Shown here: piece by piece, positions 28,759 through 37,960 of the stretch
Layout: each line of letters opens with the position of its first letter
Position numbering within the stretch: the first letter of the stretch is position 1
IMG/VR virus record: IMGVR_UViG_3300027741_000048
Span: 1 to 64,000 of that record
DNA length: 64,000 bases
From: a virus
Direction: 5' to 3' (one strand)
Notes under the pieces: generated by a model
The model's database searches: none
What the model saw: the letters and a program-made list of their open reading frames with translations, nothing else
What the model was told of the DNA's origin: nothing
Program-made: the position numbers and the translations under genes

Positions 28759-30465
28759 TTAGTATCCCTTTGATATTAAGCCAGCTAAGCTTCCATCAGC
28801 GACAGAATTATCAAAAGTGTTATCATATTGATGGAAATTGTACGTCTTTACGCAGTGTATATCATTATAATATTCGTTACCTTTAAAGATATGATTAACG
28901 CCGATAATAAAATATACACCTAATAATTTATTGTCAAATTTACTTATTGGTACGGCCCCGTCTCTGTCAATACCAATAAATCTACCGGCTTGACGGTGAG
29001 TTGATCCAGGTAATCGGAATGACATCAAATTATTAGTAAAGACACTTGCATATAAAAATTTATTTTTTCCAAATGCTAATCTTTGATCGGGATTTTGTTG
29101 TACGGTAGAAAAGACGTGTTTTATATTTTTATTTAAATACCGATACTGACCGGGTGCGAAGTTAGGATATGCAGGTTTACTGTTTGTACTCGGCATAGTA
29201 TTGACGTAATTGCTTTGATAAGTCTTCATAGCTTCCACTACACCGTTTCGTATAACATCGATATTAAACTGTTTGTTCTGATTATCATAGCTATGTACCA
29301 TATACGGTACTAATTTGTTCTGTGATATCGCGCCTGCCATATTATCATAAGAATAACTCTTAATAGTACCAATTCGATCAAAATAGAGTTCACCGGCTGG
29401 TGTAAAATAAGACGCGTTCTCTGAATGTGCGTCTTGGTTAGTAAAGCCACCAAGCTTAACTGTTTCAAGATATAAATCCCCCCCAACCCCGCTACTATAT
29501 GCTTGTCTAAAGTATTGAGTAATACTCTTAAGAGAAAACTGTCTCGGGTATCTCTCTAAGCGTAAAATACAATAGTCGTAATTACTCGCAACATTTGATA
29601 CATGTCGTGATAAAATATAATTTACACAGTCAATCGCTTTGTAATTTGCAGGTGTGGAAAAAAATAGTTTCGAACCGCCGATATCCCAATTAACGTTACC
29701 GTTATCCTGTTCTTGTTGTGTGAGTGTATTAACATCTTCTACACCAGGTACTGATGTACCTATATCAGCGGTATAACCGTCGTTAGTTGGAAACGTTGCT
29801 TTGATAAATTCTCTTAATATAATACCTGTATTAATACCTGCTTCAATAGTTTTTGGATCTTGACCGCTTGCTGTAGTTGTAAGACTAGTAGCATTACCTG
29901 TAGTTGTGTCTTGTATAGTTGCTGTTGTAAACTGTACGTTTTTTTCTAACATTAACTGATAATAAATATCCCAGAAATATAATTTTTTAAATTTCTTATC
30001 CGGCTGATCACCTGGTATCTCCTCACTGTTATAGACAACAAAGTCATAAGTCATTCTAAATAGCTTCTGTCCATCTTCCGGGCCCATACTAGAGGCATTT
30101 GTCTGATCGAATTGAGGCATAATTTCTATTCGAAGTATATCCCTGGATTCTCCTTGAAAGAGAAAGCCGGCGCTCTGATCTTGCGCATTCGTTGCATTAT
30201 TATAGTCGTAATATGATGGATTTGTAGGTGCTACTAGGTCAGGCGTGTCTCGCTCAAGAATATCAAAAGAATTATCTACAACAATAAACCCCTTATGGTA
30301 AAAATCACTTAGCATATCTTCTATTTGAAGAGCCTTTATTGCAGATGGCTTTATATCCTGTGACACCGATTGATCACCAGCAGCTGCTATAACCGTTATC
30401 TTAAAAATATAATGGTTATTATTAATTAGATGCGTATACCCATCTGTTGGTGTAATTGTATCCAT
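28759..30465 (-). CDS. Baseplate hub protein, gp27-like candidate
   Basis: A 568-residue protein of mixed beta structure. The N-terminal part ('YIFKITVIAAAGDQ', 'ALQIEDMLSDFYHKGFIVVD') resembles hub proteins that build tube-like domains. Later parts ('YKAIDCVNYILSRHVSNVA', 'FDNKLLGVYFIIGVNHIFKG') are typical of hub or gpD-like folds. It is one base upstream of the lysozyme gene and follows the gp53-like gene, consistent with the gp27 position next to gp5. Direct similarity to T4 gp27 was not evident, so the name rests on order and size. Confidence 0.5.
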   Translation of the reverse strand: MDTITPTDGYTHLINNNHYIFKITVIAAAGDQSVSQDIKPSAIKALQIEDMLSDFYHKGFIVVDNSFDILERDTPDLVAPTNPSYYDYNNATNAQDQSAGFLFQGESRDILRIEIMPQFDQTNASSMGPEDGQKLFRMTYDFVVYNSEEIPGDQPDKKFKKLYFWDIYYQLMLEKNVQFTTATIQDTTTGNATSLTTTASGQDPKTIEAGINTGIILREFIKATFPTNDGYTADIGTSVPGVEDVNTLTQQEQDNGNVNWDIGGSKLFFSTPANYKAIDCVNYILSRHVSNVASNYDYCILRLERYPRQFSLKSITQYFRQAYSSGVGGDLYLETVKLGGFTNQDAHSENASYFTPAGELYFDRIGTIKSYSYDNMAGAISQNKLVPYMVHSYDNQNKQFNIDVIRNGVVEAMKTYQSNYVNTMPSTNSKPAYPNFAPGQYRYLNKNIKHVFSTVQQNPDQRLAFGKNKFLYASVFTNNLMSFRLPGSTHRQAGRFIGIDRDGAVPISKFDNKLLGVYFIIGVNHIFKGNEYYNDIHCVKTYNFHQYDNTFDNSVADGSLAGLISKGY

Positions 30466-30466
30466 T

Positions 30467-30847
30467 TTATTTTAGGGAGTCGTTAATCTCTTTTAAAATT
30501 TGTGGTAGAAATTGAGGTTTAATAATCTTAATAACAGTACCGCTTTTCGGTATCTTAAACGGGTTGTATACCTTATTTGTCAATAATATCAACCACCATA
30601 ACTCAATCGTCTTATATGCATTAAAGCTAACCATTGTCCAAGGTTGACTGCTTTTAATTGTCATATAAAAAATAGCGCGTGGATCAATCTGATCAGGTAG
30701 ATAAATGGATTGAATTAAATTATAAAAATACTGGCTATCTGCTGTAGTGTATAATTTAAAGATCTTTTCATACCGGTTTGTATTTAAATTCGGTAGCGCT
30801 TTAATATTGTTTTGATACTTACCTAGATCCATGTATATATTTAACAT
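30467..30847 (-). CDS. Baseplate wedge protein, gp53/LysM-like
   Basis: A 126-residue protein. The centre 'YKTIELWWLILLTNKVYNPF' then 'IPKSGTVIKIIKP' has the layout of the LysM-like core of T4 gp53 ('...YGNPQLYWVLLMCNDNYDP'). Gp53 clamps neighbouring wedges around the hub. Two starts are possible: the ATG at 30847, or the ATG at 30832, which has a TTAAATAT element just before it and gives 'MDLGKYQNN'. Neither has a clear Shine-Dalgarno sequence. Confidence 0.6.
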   Translation of the reverse strand: MLNIYMDLGKYQNNIKALPNLNTNRYEKIFKLYTTADSQYFYNLIQSIYLPDQIDPRAIFYMTIKSSQPWTMVSFNAYKTIELWWLILLTNKVYNPFKIPKSGTVIKIIKPQFLPQILKEINDSLK

Positions 30848-30870
30848 GGATATATTGTTTTTAAACGGTA

Positions 30871-32067
30871 TTAGCCTCCGCCAAGAGTACCAGCTTCAAC
30901 GACATTATGGTTAGTTATAAGGTGTTGCATGAAGTTTTTACTATTAGCAGTCATACTTTTTAATGAAATGCGCACTTTATAAGCATCTGGTATAATTGCT
31001 GTAATCTGTGATATATAAGCTGTTGTGCTAAGGTATTCACCGATTAAATCGCCAGCAAATTCTGAAAATGTATTACTTGATGGCACTTTTATAATCATCT
31101 CGCGACGCGATCCTACAAAATCGACCGTCAAGCCTGTTACATAGCAGAATGGGAAGAACTTAACACCCGGTACTTCAACTTGATAGATAACCGGTTGATC
31201 GACTGTATTGTTACTTGTCTTACCAGGACGATTTTGATATAATAATAAGAAAAGAAGTTGCCAGTTTCTTACAACGTCATCATATGTTACAGATCCCGTA
31301 TTAATAAGTGGGAATTCAATATTAATATCCTCACCTTCAGACGGGTAATTATAGAATTTAGTTTTTTCTATATATGTAATTTGTGATGGATTATTAATTG
31401 ATGCAGCTACTTCTGCGAATTCTGTAATATAACCTGCGGCTTGACCAAGAAGACCTTGTACACCACCGAGATTAGCAGCATCAGAAAACGCATTTGCTTG
31501 TTGTGCGTGATTATTATCGAAATAAGGTAGCTTATAAACCCACCCTGTTGGATCCGTTAAATATAAATTTTGATAAGGTTGTAGCCAATAACTTGATGTT
31601 ACGGTAGGGTTGTTATCATCACCGTAACCGGAAATATTTCCAGCGATATTGTTTATTGTCTGCACACCTAATTGCGCGAGGTTACCGGCACCTTGGATGA
31701 ATCCTTTAATGGTTGGGTTAGTTGTATATGACTCTAAATTACTGACCGTTTGATCTATTCCATTGGATGCCTGACCGAGGGAATATTTTAATTGGCTTAT
31801 AAGAGCGTTTGTTCTGAGTTTTCTTTCGGTTAATAAAATATATGGTACTTCTTGTCTATTAAGATTTGAGTACGTCCAATAAAAACTATTAACAACATCA
31901 ACTAAATTTGATGTCTTTAGGGTATTTACCGTTGCATTGTTTGCGCCTATGCTTGCAGGTACAATTGTCGGTAATGTAACGGTGTTAGCGTTTGTTAAAT
32001 CATTAAGACTTATAGAGCTAGTAATGCTCGCTGGTGTATCGGTAAATGTCCATAAATAATTGGCCAT
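30871..32067 (-). CDS. Tail tube/baseplate junction protein candidate
   Basis: A 398-residue protein. The first ~200 residues contain hydrophobic helical stretches ('GNLAQLGVQTINNIAGN'). The C-terminal half is beta-rich with a tube-like pattern: 'FFPFCYVTGLTVDFVGSRRE', then 'AIIPDAYKVRISLKSMTANS'. The 'iPdAy.V...Lksl' ending is common in T4-like tube-initiator and junction proteins such as gp48 and gp54. Position between the tape measure and gp53-like genes supports a role at the tube-baseplate junction. Exact counterpart uncertain. Confidence 0.45.
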   Translation of the reverse strand: MANYLWTFTDTPASITSSISLNDLTNANTVTLPTIVPASIGANNATVNTLKTSNLVDVVNSFYWTYSNLNRQEVPYILLTERKLRTNALISQLKYSLGQASNGIDQTVSNLESYTTNPTIKGFIQGAGNLAQLGVQTINNIAGNISGYGDDNNPTVTSSYWLQPYQNLYLTDPTGWVYKLPYFDNNHAQQANAFSDAANLGGVQGLLGQAAGYITEFAEVAASINNPSQITYIEKTKFYNYPSEGEDINIEFPLINTGSVTYDDVVRNWQLLFLLLYQNRPGKTSNNTVDQPVIYQVEVPGVKFFPFCYVTGLTVDFVGSRREMIIKVPSSNTFSEFAGDLIGEYLSTTAYISQITAIIPDAYKVRISLKSMTANSKNFMQHLITNHNVVEAGTLGGG

Positions 32068-32084
32068 AATATTATTTAATTACA

Positions 32085-34706
32085 TTACGCTAGTACCGAT
32101 TGTCTAAACATAGTACTGGTCATAGGTGTGGTGTTAAAGTTTGTTGGGCTATTGACCGTACTGACATTAACAGTACTATTACTTTCAAGATTTTGTATGA
32201 CGTCTATTAACTGCTTTGTATATTTTGCGGTTTGTTTTTGATACTCAAGCATGCTTTTCAAGAAGTTTGTATGCTGTTTGAGAGCTGTATGCATTCCGTC
32301 TAAATTATCACTATCTTGCTCACCCGTGTCATCGTCCTGTTGCTTTGTTGAGTAATCATTTTGCGTATTCGGTGTAACGCGTGCTACCCATAAAGGGCGT
32401 GTTGTTGAAGCTTCATCATCATCTTCAATAGCATGTGTAAAGTTTGTTGGTGGTTGAGATGCTGCTGGTAACACCGCGGGCGATGGTTGCGCCGATGCAT
32501 TAGCTGTTGAATTCTGCTGCTGCGGTGCAACAGGGACCTGTACAGGTGTATTAGAGGGTAGAGTTTGTGGCGGCGGTGTAGCTGTTGACTGAGTGACAGA
32601 AATGCCTAACAGCTTTGCTACTTGTGATTTTAAACTCCATGGTCCGACCTTAATGTCAGGTACCATATCGAGCACAGCACGGAACAAGCTATCTTTCATG
32701 TTATCGAAAAAGCTTGTTATACCTGACGTTACATCAACCGTAGCTGCTTTTGCACCGTTAGCAATGAGACCACCTATATATTGTAATGGTGTTATAGCTT
32801 CACCGAGAAAGCCGAGCACATCGCCCCACTTACCATCCGCAATAGCTTCACCTGCTTTAATTATAGGACCTATAATAGGTATCATCTTTGCTTTATCATA
32901 CAGCCAAGATGCTACGTTACTAATAATATCTCCTGCAGCTACAGCTGCTGAAGCTACAACAGGGCTAGCTTTTTCATAAAGCCAACTCAAACCTTGCCCG
33001 AGAGGCTCAATTGCATCTCCAAGATTAGATAACGCTGCATCCCAATTACCATTAAACAACGATTCACCCGCTTTAATTAACGGGCCAATAATAGGCACAA
33101 GTTTAGCTTTTTCATAAAGCCATTTTCCGACACCGAGAGTAAAATTACCTATGGCAGTTGCTGTAGACATAGCGCCTTCCGTTATAGTTTCACGGTTATC
33201 TACAAGCCAATTAACAACTGACTTAAGACCCGACTTTGTATATACGTTGCCGAGGTAACCAAGAACTTTATCCCATTTACCTTCGCCAATCGCGCTACCC
33301 ATTTTAATCAATGAACCAATAACAGGCATATCTTTTACTTTATCATATATCCAGTTACCTATATCCTTTATTATGGATAGCTTCTTTGCAGATCTTTCCT
33401 TGCCTGTTCCTTCACCAGCCTTAAAATCTAAAAATGCATTAAACGCATCCAAGCCAATTGACAATACTGTGCCGAGTCCTGGTACAACAAAATCAATTAA
33501 ATTAACCATTGCTGAAAGTGTATCAATAATACCACCAACTGTATCTCCTGAAGTAAAGCGTGACCACGCAAACGAGAGGCTCAGAATTGTACCAATAATA
33601 GGTATGTGCTTGAGAACGTTCTTGCCAAAAAATTTAGAAAGCATTTTAAGAGCAATAGAAAAACCACCTTTTGCAAATATTTTCTCCAATCCTTTGAGCG
33701 GACCTGATTCGAATAAACCACCAATAAACGATACCAAACCACCGATAAGAGCTCCTGCCCCTAATAATAAAGGCATTAGCTTTTTCCACCATGGTTCGTC
33801 TTTTTTTTCTTCCTTTTTATTTAAACTGTTTGATAAAATTTTTTCTAAATTATCGTTGGTAGCTTCATTTCCTTCAATTAAACGCTTTACATTATCACCA
33901 AATAAATTTTCTAAGAAAACTCTTGTTTCGCTTGGAAAGAGAACATTAATTTCTTCATGATGATACGGTGATGTATTTGTAGCTTCAGCTTTTTTAGATG
34001 TTGTTTTTAGTTGCTCTTTTGTATCGTCGTTTTTATTGAATAATCTTGTTACTGGTGCTAGTAAATTACTAATTAAAGATTTATTATTTTCTTCTACCGG
34101 CTTAACATCCTTTTTTATTTGTTTGTCTGTTTCTGTATTAGTTTTTCCGCTAATTTTTTCTATTCTTTTTTCGTCATATTCTCTTGCTGATCTTTCTTTA
34201 GATGTTTGAGATTTATTGTTTATTGCTGCAGCAACATCAGAAAGCGTACCTTCAAAGAATTTCTTTGTTTCAGGTGATAGTGTAATACCTGTATGTTCTT
34301 TTGCTTTATTAGTTGCGTCAACAACTCGCACAGGTAAAACTTTTAAGCTGCTTGGAATATTAGCTAAAGACGATGAAACTAATTTAATTTCCTGTAAGCC
34401 ATTATTAGATTTATCTTCTTTTTTTATTTGCGTTGTTTCGCTTTTAGAGGGTGCTGTGGCGTTCTTGCTATCGCTTTTTTTAAAAAAAGATTTAAGTTCA
34501 GAAAATTTTTGATTAGTGTCATTATGACGCTCTGTTAAAGCATCAATTTTTTGGCCGATAAAGCTTTGTAGCTTATCAAGTGACTGCTTTTGTGTAGACA
34601 ATAGTCTTTCAAGACCCTTTTCAAACGCTTGAAAGGTATCGTCTTTGTGTATCCCGAGAGAATCGGATACAGCGGCTTGAAACTGTTCAAATGTGATACC
34701 ATCCAT
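32085..34706 (-). CDS. Tail tape measure protein
   Basis: An 873-residue protein with tape-measure character. It has a charged, coiled-coil N-terminal third, a hydrophobic segment at about 310-335 ('LMPLLLGAGALIGGLVSFIG') and a helical middle. A repeat 'WLYEKAK.(V/I)PIIGP(L/I)IKAGE' recurs three to four times. A Pro/Gln-rich linker near 715-760 precedes a C-terminal coiled coil. Tape measures set tail length and reach the host membrane during injection. It lies between the assembly-factor genes and the tube-junction gene, as expected for a T4-like hub region. T4 gp29 is shorter (590 residues). Confidence 0.65.
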   Translation of the reverse strand: MDGITFEQFQAAVSDSLGIHKDDTFQAFEKGLERLLSTQKQSLDKLQSFIGQKIDALTERHNDTNQKFSELKSFFKKSDSKNATAPSKSETTQIKKEDKSNNGLQEIKLVSSSLANIPSSLKVLPVRVVDATNKAKEHTGITLSPETKKFFEGTLSDVAAAINNKSQTSKERSAREYDEKRIEKISGKTNTETDKQIKKDVKPVEENNKSLISNLLAPVTRLFNKNDDTKEQLKTTSKKAEATNTSPYHHEEINVLFPSETRVFLENLFGDNVKRLIEGNEATNDNLEKILSNSLNKKEEKKDEPWWKKLMPLLLGAGALIGGLVSFIGGLFESGPLKGLEKIFAKGGFSIALKMLSKFFGKNVLKHIPIIGTILSLSFAWSRFTSGDTVGGIIDTLSAMVNLIDFVVPGLGTVLSIGLDAFNAFLDFKAGEGTGKERSAKKLSIIKDIGNWIYDKVKDMPVIGSLIKMGSAIGEGKWDKVLGYLGNVYTKSGLKSVVNWLVDNRETITEGAMSTATAIGNFTLGVGKWLYEKAKLVPIIGPLIKAGESLFNGNWDAALSNLGDAIEPLGQGLSWLYEKASPVVASAAVAAGDIISNVASWLYDKAKMIPIIGPIIKAGEAIADGKWGDVLGFLGEAITPLQYIGGLIANGAKAATVDVTSGITSFFDNMKDSLFRAVLDMVPDIKVGPWSLKSQVAKLLGISVTQSTATPPPQTLPSNTPVQVPVAPQQQNSTANASAQPSPAVLPAASQPPTNFTHAIEDDDEASTTRPLWVARVTPNTQNDYSTKQQDDDTGEQDSDNLDGMHTALKQHTNFLKSMLEYQKQTAKYTKQLIDVIQNLESNSTVNVSTVNSPTNFNTTPMTSTMFRQSVLA
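32840..33356 (-). repeat. Imperfect tandem repeats in the tape measure gene
   Basis: Protein repeats of about 72-77 residues begin at Trp codons whose first bases are 33353, 33122 and 32906; a partial copy starts at 32984. Each has the form 'W(I/L)Y(D/E)K(V/A)K', 'P(V/I)IG', 'IK.G...' then '(G/N).W(D/G)..L..LG'. The copies differ at the DNA level, so they are old duplications. Confidence 0.7.
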
Positions 34707-34739
34707 CTAGTATATTTATCTAGAAAGATGAGAGATAGC

Positions 34740-35501
34740 CTATACGCTAAAAAAGCTACCGTCGATCTCAACACTCGAATCATCAAGCGTTGTAAATTTA
34801 TTTTCCAGGTCTCTATAAGTTTTAATAAACTCAAGAACTTTATTAGTTAATGTTGAGGGAAACTTTTCTACAATGGCTATTCTATCGTCAATTTTTAGCT
34901 CCGAAAATACTGACGTATGTTCTGTATCTTCTACTGTTACTGTAACGGATTGAATAAATTTTATTATTTCGTGTATAAAAAGCTCTCCAACAAGGCCTTT
35001 AATGTCACGTTCTTGTGTAGTTTTTAGCTTATTAATTGTTGCTATACTTGTGTCACGATCTACACCAAGCTGTGCTGCTTTTAGTTCAACACGAAGACTA
35101 TCTACTGTAATAGTTGTAAATAGGCTTTCTTCTTGTATTGTAATATTTGGAATGGAATTAATAAGATCGATGAGATTGATCTCTACGTCTTTTGTTTTAT
35201 AAATTTCGTTAAGACCATGTGCACGTAGTGTCAGAGCAATAACATTACGATCAAATGTGTACAGTGAATTGATGTCAACGTTTTCGAGATTATTTTCTTC
35301 AATAATTTTGTAAAACGCAGTAATAAAGGCTAATTTAGTAAGCGTTTCATCAACAGATGATTTTAAGAGTTCCTTTTGCTGCTTAAGGTTTAAGGTCTTA
35401 AATTTTGCTATTTTCTTAAGAGAAGGTATGTATACACTGATGCCTGTTGATTTATTAATCGCATCTAGCTGTTTTAAAACGTCGTTTACGTTGTTGCTCA
35501 T
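34740..35501 (-). CDS. Baseplate hub assembly protein candidate (gp26/gp51-like)
   Basis: A 253-residue protein. Its N-terminal half resembles T4 baseplate-assembly proteins: a beta strand pair 'ISVYIPSLKKIAKFKTLNL' followed by 'KQQKELLKSSVDETLTKLAF' and 'FDRNVIALTLRAHGLNE'. This echoes gp26, where 'v.lPs.gk.l.fR......ee.ll' is followed by helices. Such proteins help hub assembly and may not stay in the virion. It lies between the tape measure and a second protein of similar layout (35514-36392), which may be a paralogue. Identification is by layout. Confidence 0.4.
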   Translation of the reverse strand: MSNNVNDVLKQLDAINKSTGISVYIPSLKKIAKFKTLNLKQQKELLKSSVDETLTKLAFITAFYKIIEENNLENVDINSLYTFDRNVIALTLRAHGLNEIYKTKDVEINLIDLINSIPNITIQEESLFTTITVDSLRVELKAAQLGVDRDTSIATINKLKTTQERDIKGLVGELFIHEIIKFIQSVTVTVEDTEHTSVFSELKIDDRIAIVEKFPSTLTNKVLEFIKTYRDLENKFTTLDDSSVEIDGSFFSV

Positions 35502-35513
35502 ATAGATATATAA

Positions 35514-36392
35514 TCAGGGATGGCCAAGATTCAATGGTTGCTGTGCGTTTTGCGCGTTTTTCTCTTCTTTCTTTTCGTCTCTATATAGGTTAATGTATGT
35601 AAGTAACTCCGCTGGTGTTGAATATTTTACTAAGCTATAGCTCATATTTAGTTTATGAATTAATGAGTATTCAAGCTCGTACACTGATAATAGATCTCGC
35701 TTAAAACATAACTTTAAAAATTCTATAGTTGAACCAGTGAAGATATTAAGAGGTATTTTTATTATCGGTTTTTGACTGCCGAATGGAGAGCGTATATCGA
35801 GGATATATATATCTTCTAATTGCTTATTAAAATCAAGTAAGTAGTTATTAATGTCGTTTAGTACATTAATAGGTAATTGATCTATAATTTGATTTGTGCA
35901 AACAATCTCTTTATTGCGAATGTGTATGCGCTTAATTAATGTCTTAAGTAAATCATCCTCAGTTGGCGTTATTAGTGTATTGGGCATACCAAGAGTTATA
36001 GAGAGCCCGTTGTCGTAAGTTTTTACATACTTAAAGATATCATCTTTTAAGTTGAGTGTCTGTAATTTATCAATAATATCAGAGATACTAGCAGTATATT
36101 TGAAGGTACTTTTTGTCTCCGGACATGTAACAGTTAGTTCAAGATCAGGTGCGATGCAAACTGCACGAATTGTTAATAATAATATAATTTTATCTAAAAA
36201 CGAATACGCAATTGTATTAAATTTATTGCTACAAAGAGAATTTAGTATGTTATTAAAGAAATTAGCGATAATTTGATTGTTATCATTTGTAATACACTTC
36301 ACTAAATGTTTATATACGTGAAAATGTAGCTCTTTAATCTCTTCTACACGATTTTCACTAGGTAGACTTACCGTATACGTAAATTGTGACAC
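35514..36392 (-). CDS. Second baseplate assembly protein candidate (gp26/gp51-like)
   Basis: A 292-residue protein starting at GTG. The opening 'FTYTVSLPSENRVEEIKELH' followed by 'VYKHLVKCITNDNNQIIANF' fits the same layout as the gene downstream: a short beta 'LPS' element, then a helix. 'IILLLTIRAVCIAPDLELTV' resembles the 'd..f.l..lRa.s.G' core of gp26/gp51-type proteins. It ends with a polar 'EKKEEKNAQNAQQP' tail. Its location just downstream of the tube-like cluster and next to the tape measure supports a role in hub assembly. Confidence 0.4.
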   Translation of the reverse strand: MSQFTYTVSLPSENRVEEIKELHFHVYKHLVKCITNDNNQIIANFFNNILNSLCSNKFNTIAYSFLDKIILLLTIRAVCIAPDLELTVTCPETKSTFKYTASISDIIDKLQTLNLKDDIFKYVKTYDNGLSITLGMPNTLITPTEDDLLKTLIKRIHIRNKEIVCTNQIIDQLPINVLNDINNYLLDFNKQLEDIYILDIRSPFGSQKPIIKIPLNIFTGSTIEFLKLCFKRDLLSVYELEYSLIHKLNMSYSLVKYSTPAELLTYINLYRDEKKEEKNAQNAQQPLNLGHP

Positions 36393-36424
36393 AGATTATT
36401 TAGAATTTACTATATATAAATCAA

Positions 36425-37330
36425 TTACCCTAGTATAGATGTTAATCTTTGACCTGAAAATAGACTTGGATTGAGTATTGATGGTACACCGCTTGTCTTA
36501 AATTGATTGATTATATCAATAATCGGTAGATAAAGACCGTTAGATACTGTATAATTCGAATAAGTCCACCGTGTATTGTAGTTCATTAGCTTTTCTTCTG
36601 TATATTCGAGTGTCTCTTCATTGATATTGAAGGGTACGCAATTGTAAAAATGCCAGGCTTTACGTGGTGTCTGTGATACACCCGCACGTGTACGTGTATA
36701 TTGCATAATGTGCATGTTTGTCTTCATGTTTTTTAACGCCTCTACAGGATTATTGGGGTCTCGCGCTACGTAACCGTAGTGAGATGCTAAAATGATCCAA
36801 GGTCTTACAACAAAGTCAATAAAAGATGTGTTAGTCTCTCTAAATTGTACATCAATAACGGGTGCTTCACGTTTTCTACCGCCAGCGAGTACACCAGGTA
36901 GAAAGCCTCTGTTGTTTTCTACAGAAATTTGCTCAACATCATAGCTTTCATTAGGTATAGTAACAGAGCTTGCAAAAAGACAGCCTATAATTCGTTGAGC
37001 TGGTGATGATGTTAATATATTAATAGCATTATCAATATCAAAACCAGTTTTTGATCCATCTATACGCTCTAATCCTTGTATAATTGATGTCTGAAGACCG
37101 GCTGGGTAGCTATCAAATAATAAAATCCACTGCGTAGACATAGGAATCGCTGTAAACCAGGATTCCATTTGCGTGAGAAAATAATCTCTGGTACTTACAA
37201 CCGGTAGGGCAGGTAAATTAAACCCAAATAGGTTCGCAAATTGCGGTTGAGATAGAGGATTTGAACCTGTAGCAAGGCCTACTATATTCTGACCAAGACT
37301 TGCTAGTGTACTGGTTATCGGATCGATCAC
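36425..37330 (-). CDS. Tail tube terminator/junction protein, gp54-like
   Basis: A 301-residue protein starting at GTG. The middle follows the T4 gp54/gp19 fold pattern: 'LFASSVTIPNESYDVEQISV', 'APVIDVQFRETNTSFIDF', 'PWIILASHYGYVARD', then 'AWHFYNCVPFNINEETLEYT' and 'NTRWTYSNYTVSNG'. In T4 gp54 comparable elements bind polymerised tube subunits to the baseplate. It is downstream of the tube gene in the same operon. The N-terminal 60 residues are an extra hydrophobic segment. Confidence 0.6.
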   Translation of the reverse strand: MIDPITSTLASLGQNIVGLATGSNPLSQPQFANLFGFNLPALPVVSTRDYFLTQMESWFTAIPMSTQWILLFDSYPAGLQTSIIQGLERIDGSKTGFDIDNAINILTSSPAQRIIGCLFASSVTIPNESYDVEQISVENNRGFLPGVLAGGRKREAPVIDVQFRETNTSFIDFVVRPWIILASHYGYVARDPNNPVEALKNMKTNMHIMQYTRTRAGVSQTPRKAWHFYNCVPFNINEETLEYTEEKLMNYNTRWTYSNYTVSNGLYLPIIDIINQFKTSGVPSILNPSLFSGQRLTSILG

Positions 37331-37364
37331 TTAATTATTTAAGCGATTGCTTTATTTTTACTAT

Positions 37365-37928
37365 TTACTGCCGTCTTGTAAAGTAATGATACGCCATTGT
37401 AGCGGTGAACTCAATCGTTTGACCTGTTCCGGCGGCCATTGAGTATGTAAGTGCACCAACAGAACGTGGCGAGGCACCTACGAGGCTGTATTGAGCGATA
37501 CGATTCAGTTGGTTATCAACTTGCAAGAGTGTGATAATTGATGTTTGCTTTGGTGTTAGGTAGTCACCTGTACTATTTGCATCATCAAATGTATAGCGTG
37601 ACCAATCTTCAAATTTCTGTCTAATTAAGGAATTAGCATCAGCATAAAACGTAATACTATAGCCTTCTGAACCAGGATAAACAGCATTACCGGGCATGTT
37701 GAAGTTGAGACCCATATACGGTACAGGTACGTTCGTTATCGCGCGTTCAGGTAGGGTTGCTGTTTTTGCATAGATGAGATCATCTTCATTAAAAGTTATG
37801 ATCTGTCCAGCTGCGTTAGTAGCACCACCTGTGTTTATGGAGAGTACGCGAAAATTAAAATCACGGGAAAACTCTCTTGTAGCTGCTATTCTATAGAAAT
37901 TTTGAATCGTTTGGTTTGTATCAGCCAT
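37365..37928 (-). CDS. Tail tube protein, gp19-like
   Basis: A 187-residue protein with the tail tube fold pattern: 'SRDFNFRVLSINTGG', 'DLIYAKTATLPERAITNVPV', 'GSEGYSITFYADANSLIRQK' then 'WSRYTFDD', and a C-terminal 'TIEFTATMAYHYFTRRQ' strand. Size is close to T4 gp19 (163 residues). It stacks as hexamers inside the sheath. The gene follows the sheath gene with 32 bases between them, as in T4 (18-19). A 'CTAAATAA' element precedes the ATG. Confidence 0.85.
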   Translation of the reverse strand: MADTNQTIQNFYRIAATREFSRDFNFRVLSINTGGATNAAGQIITFNEDDLIYAKTATLPERAITNVPVPYMGLNFNMPGNAVYPGSEGYSITFYADANSLIRQKFEDWSRYTFDDANSTGDYLTPKQTSIITLLQVDNQLNRIAQYSLVGASPRSVGALTYSMAAGTGQTIEFTATMAYHYFTRRQ

Positions 37929-37960
37929 AGTATGTAATTATTTAGTTGTTAGTAATATGA

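Noticed and set aside
33373-33960. 195-codon ORF opposite the tape measure gene
   Set aside because: It lies wholly within a well-supported gene on the other strand, with low-complexity Ser/Pro/Lys composition typical of a shadow frame.
34736-34749. Third copy of the polymerase palindrome (TAGCCTATACGCTA)
   Set aside because: It has a central mismatch, lies at the 3' end of a coding region and is not near a start codon, so it is probably chance.
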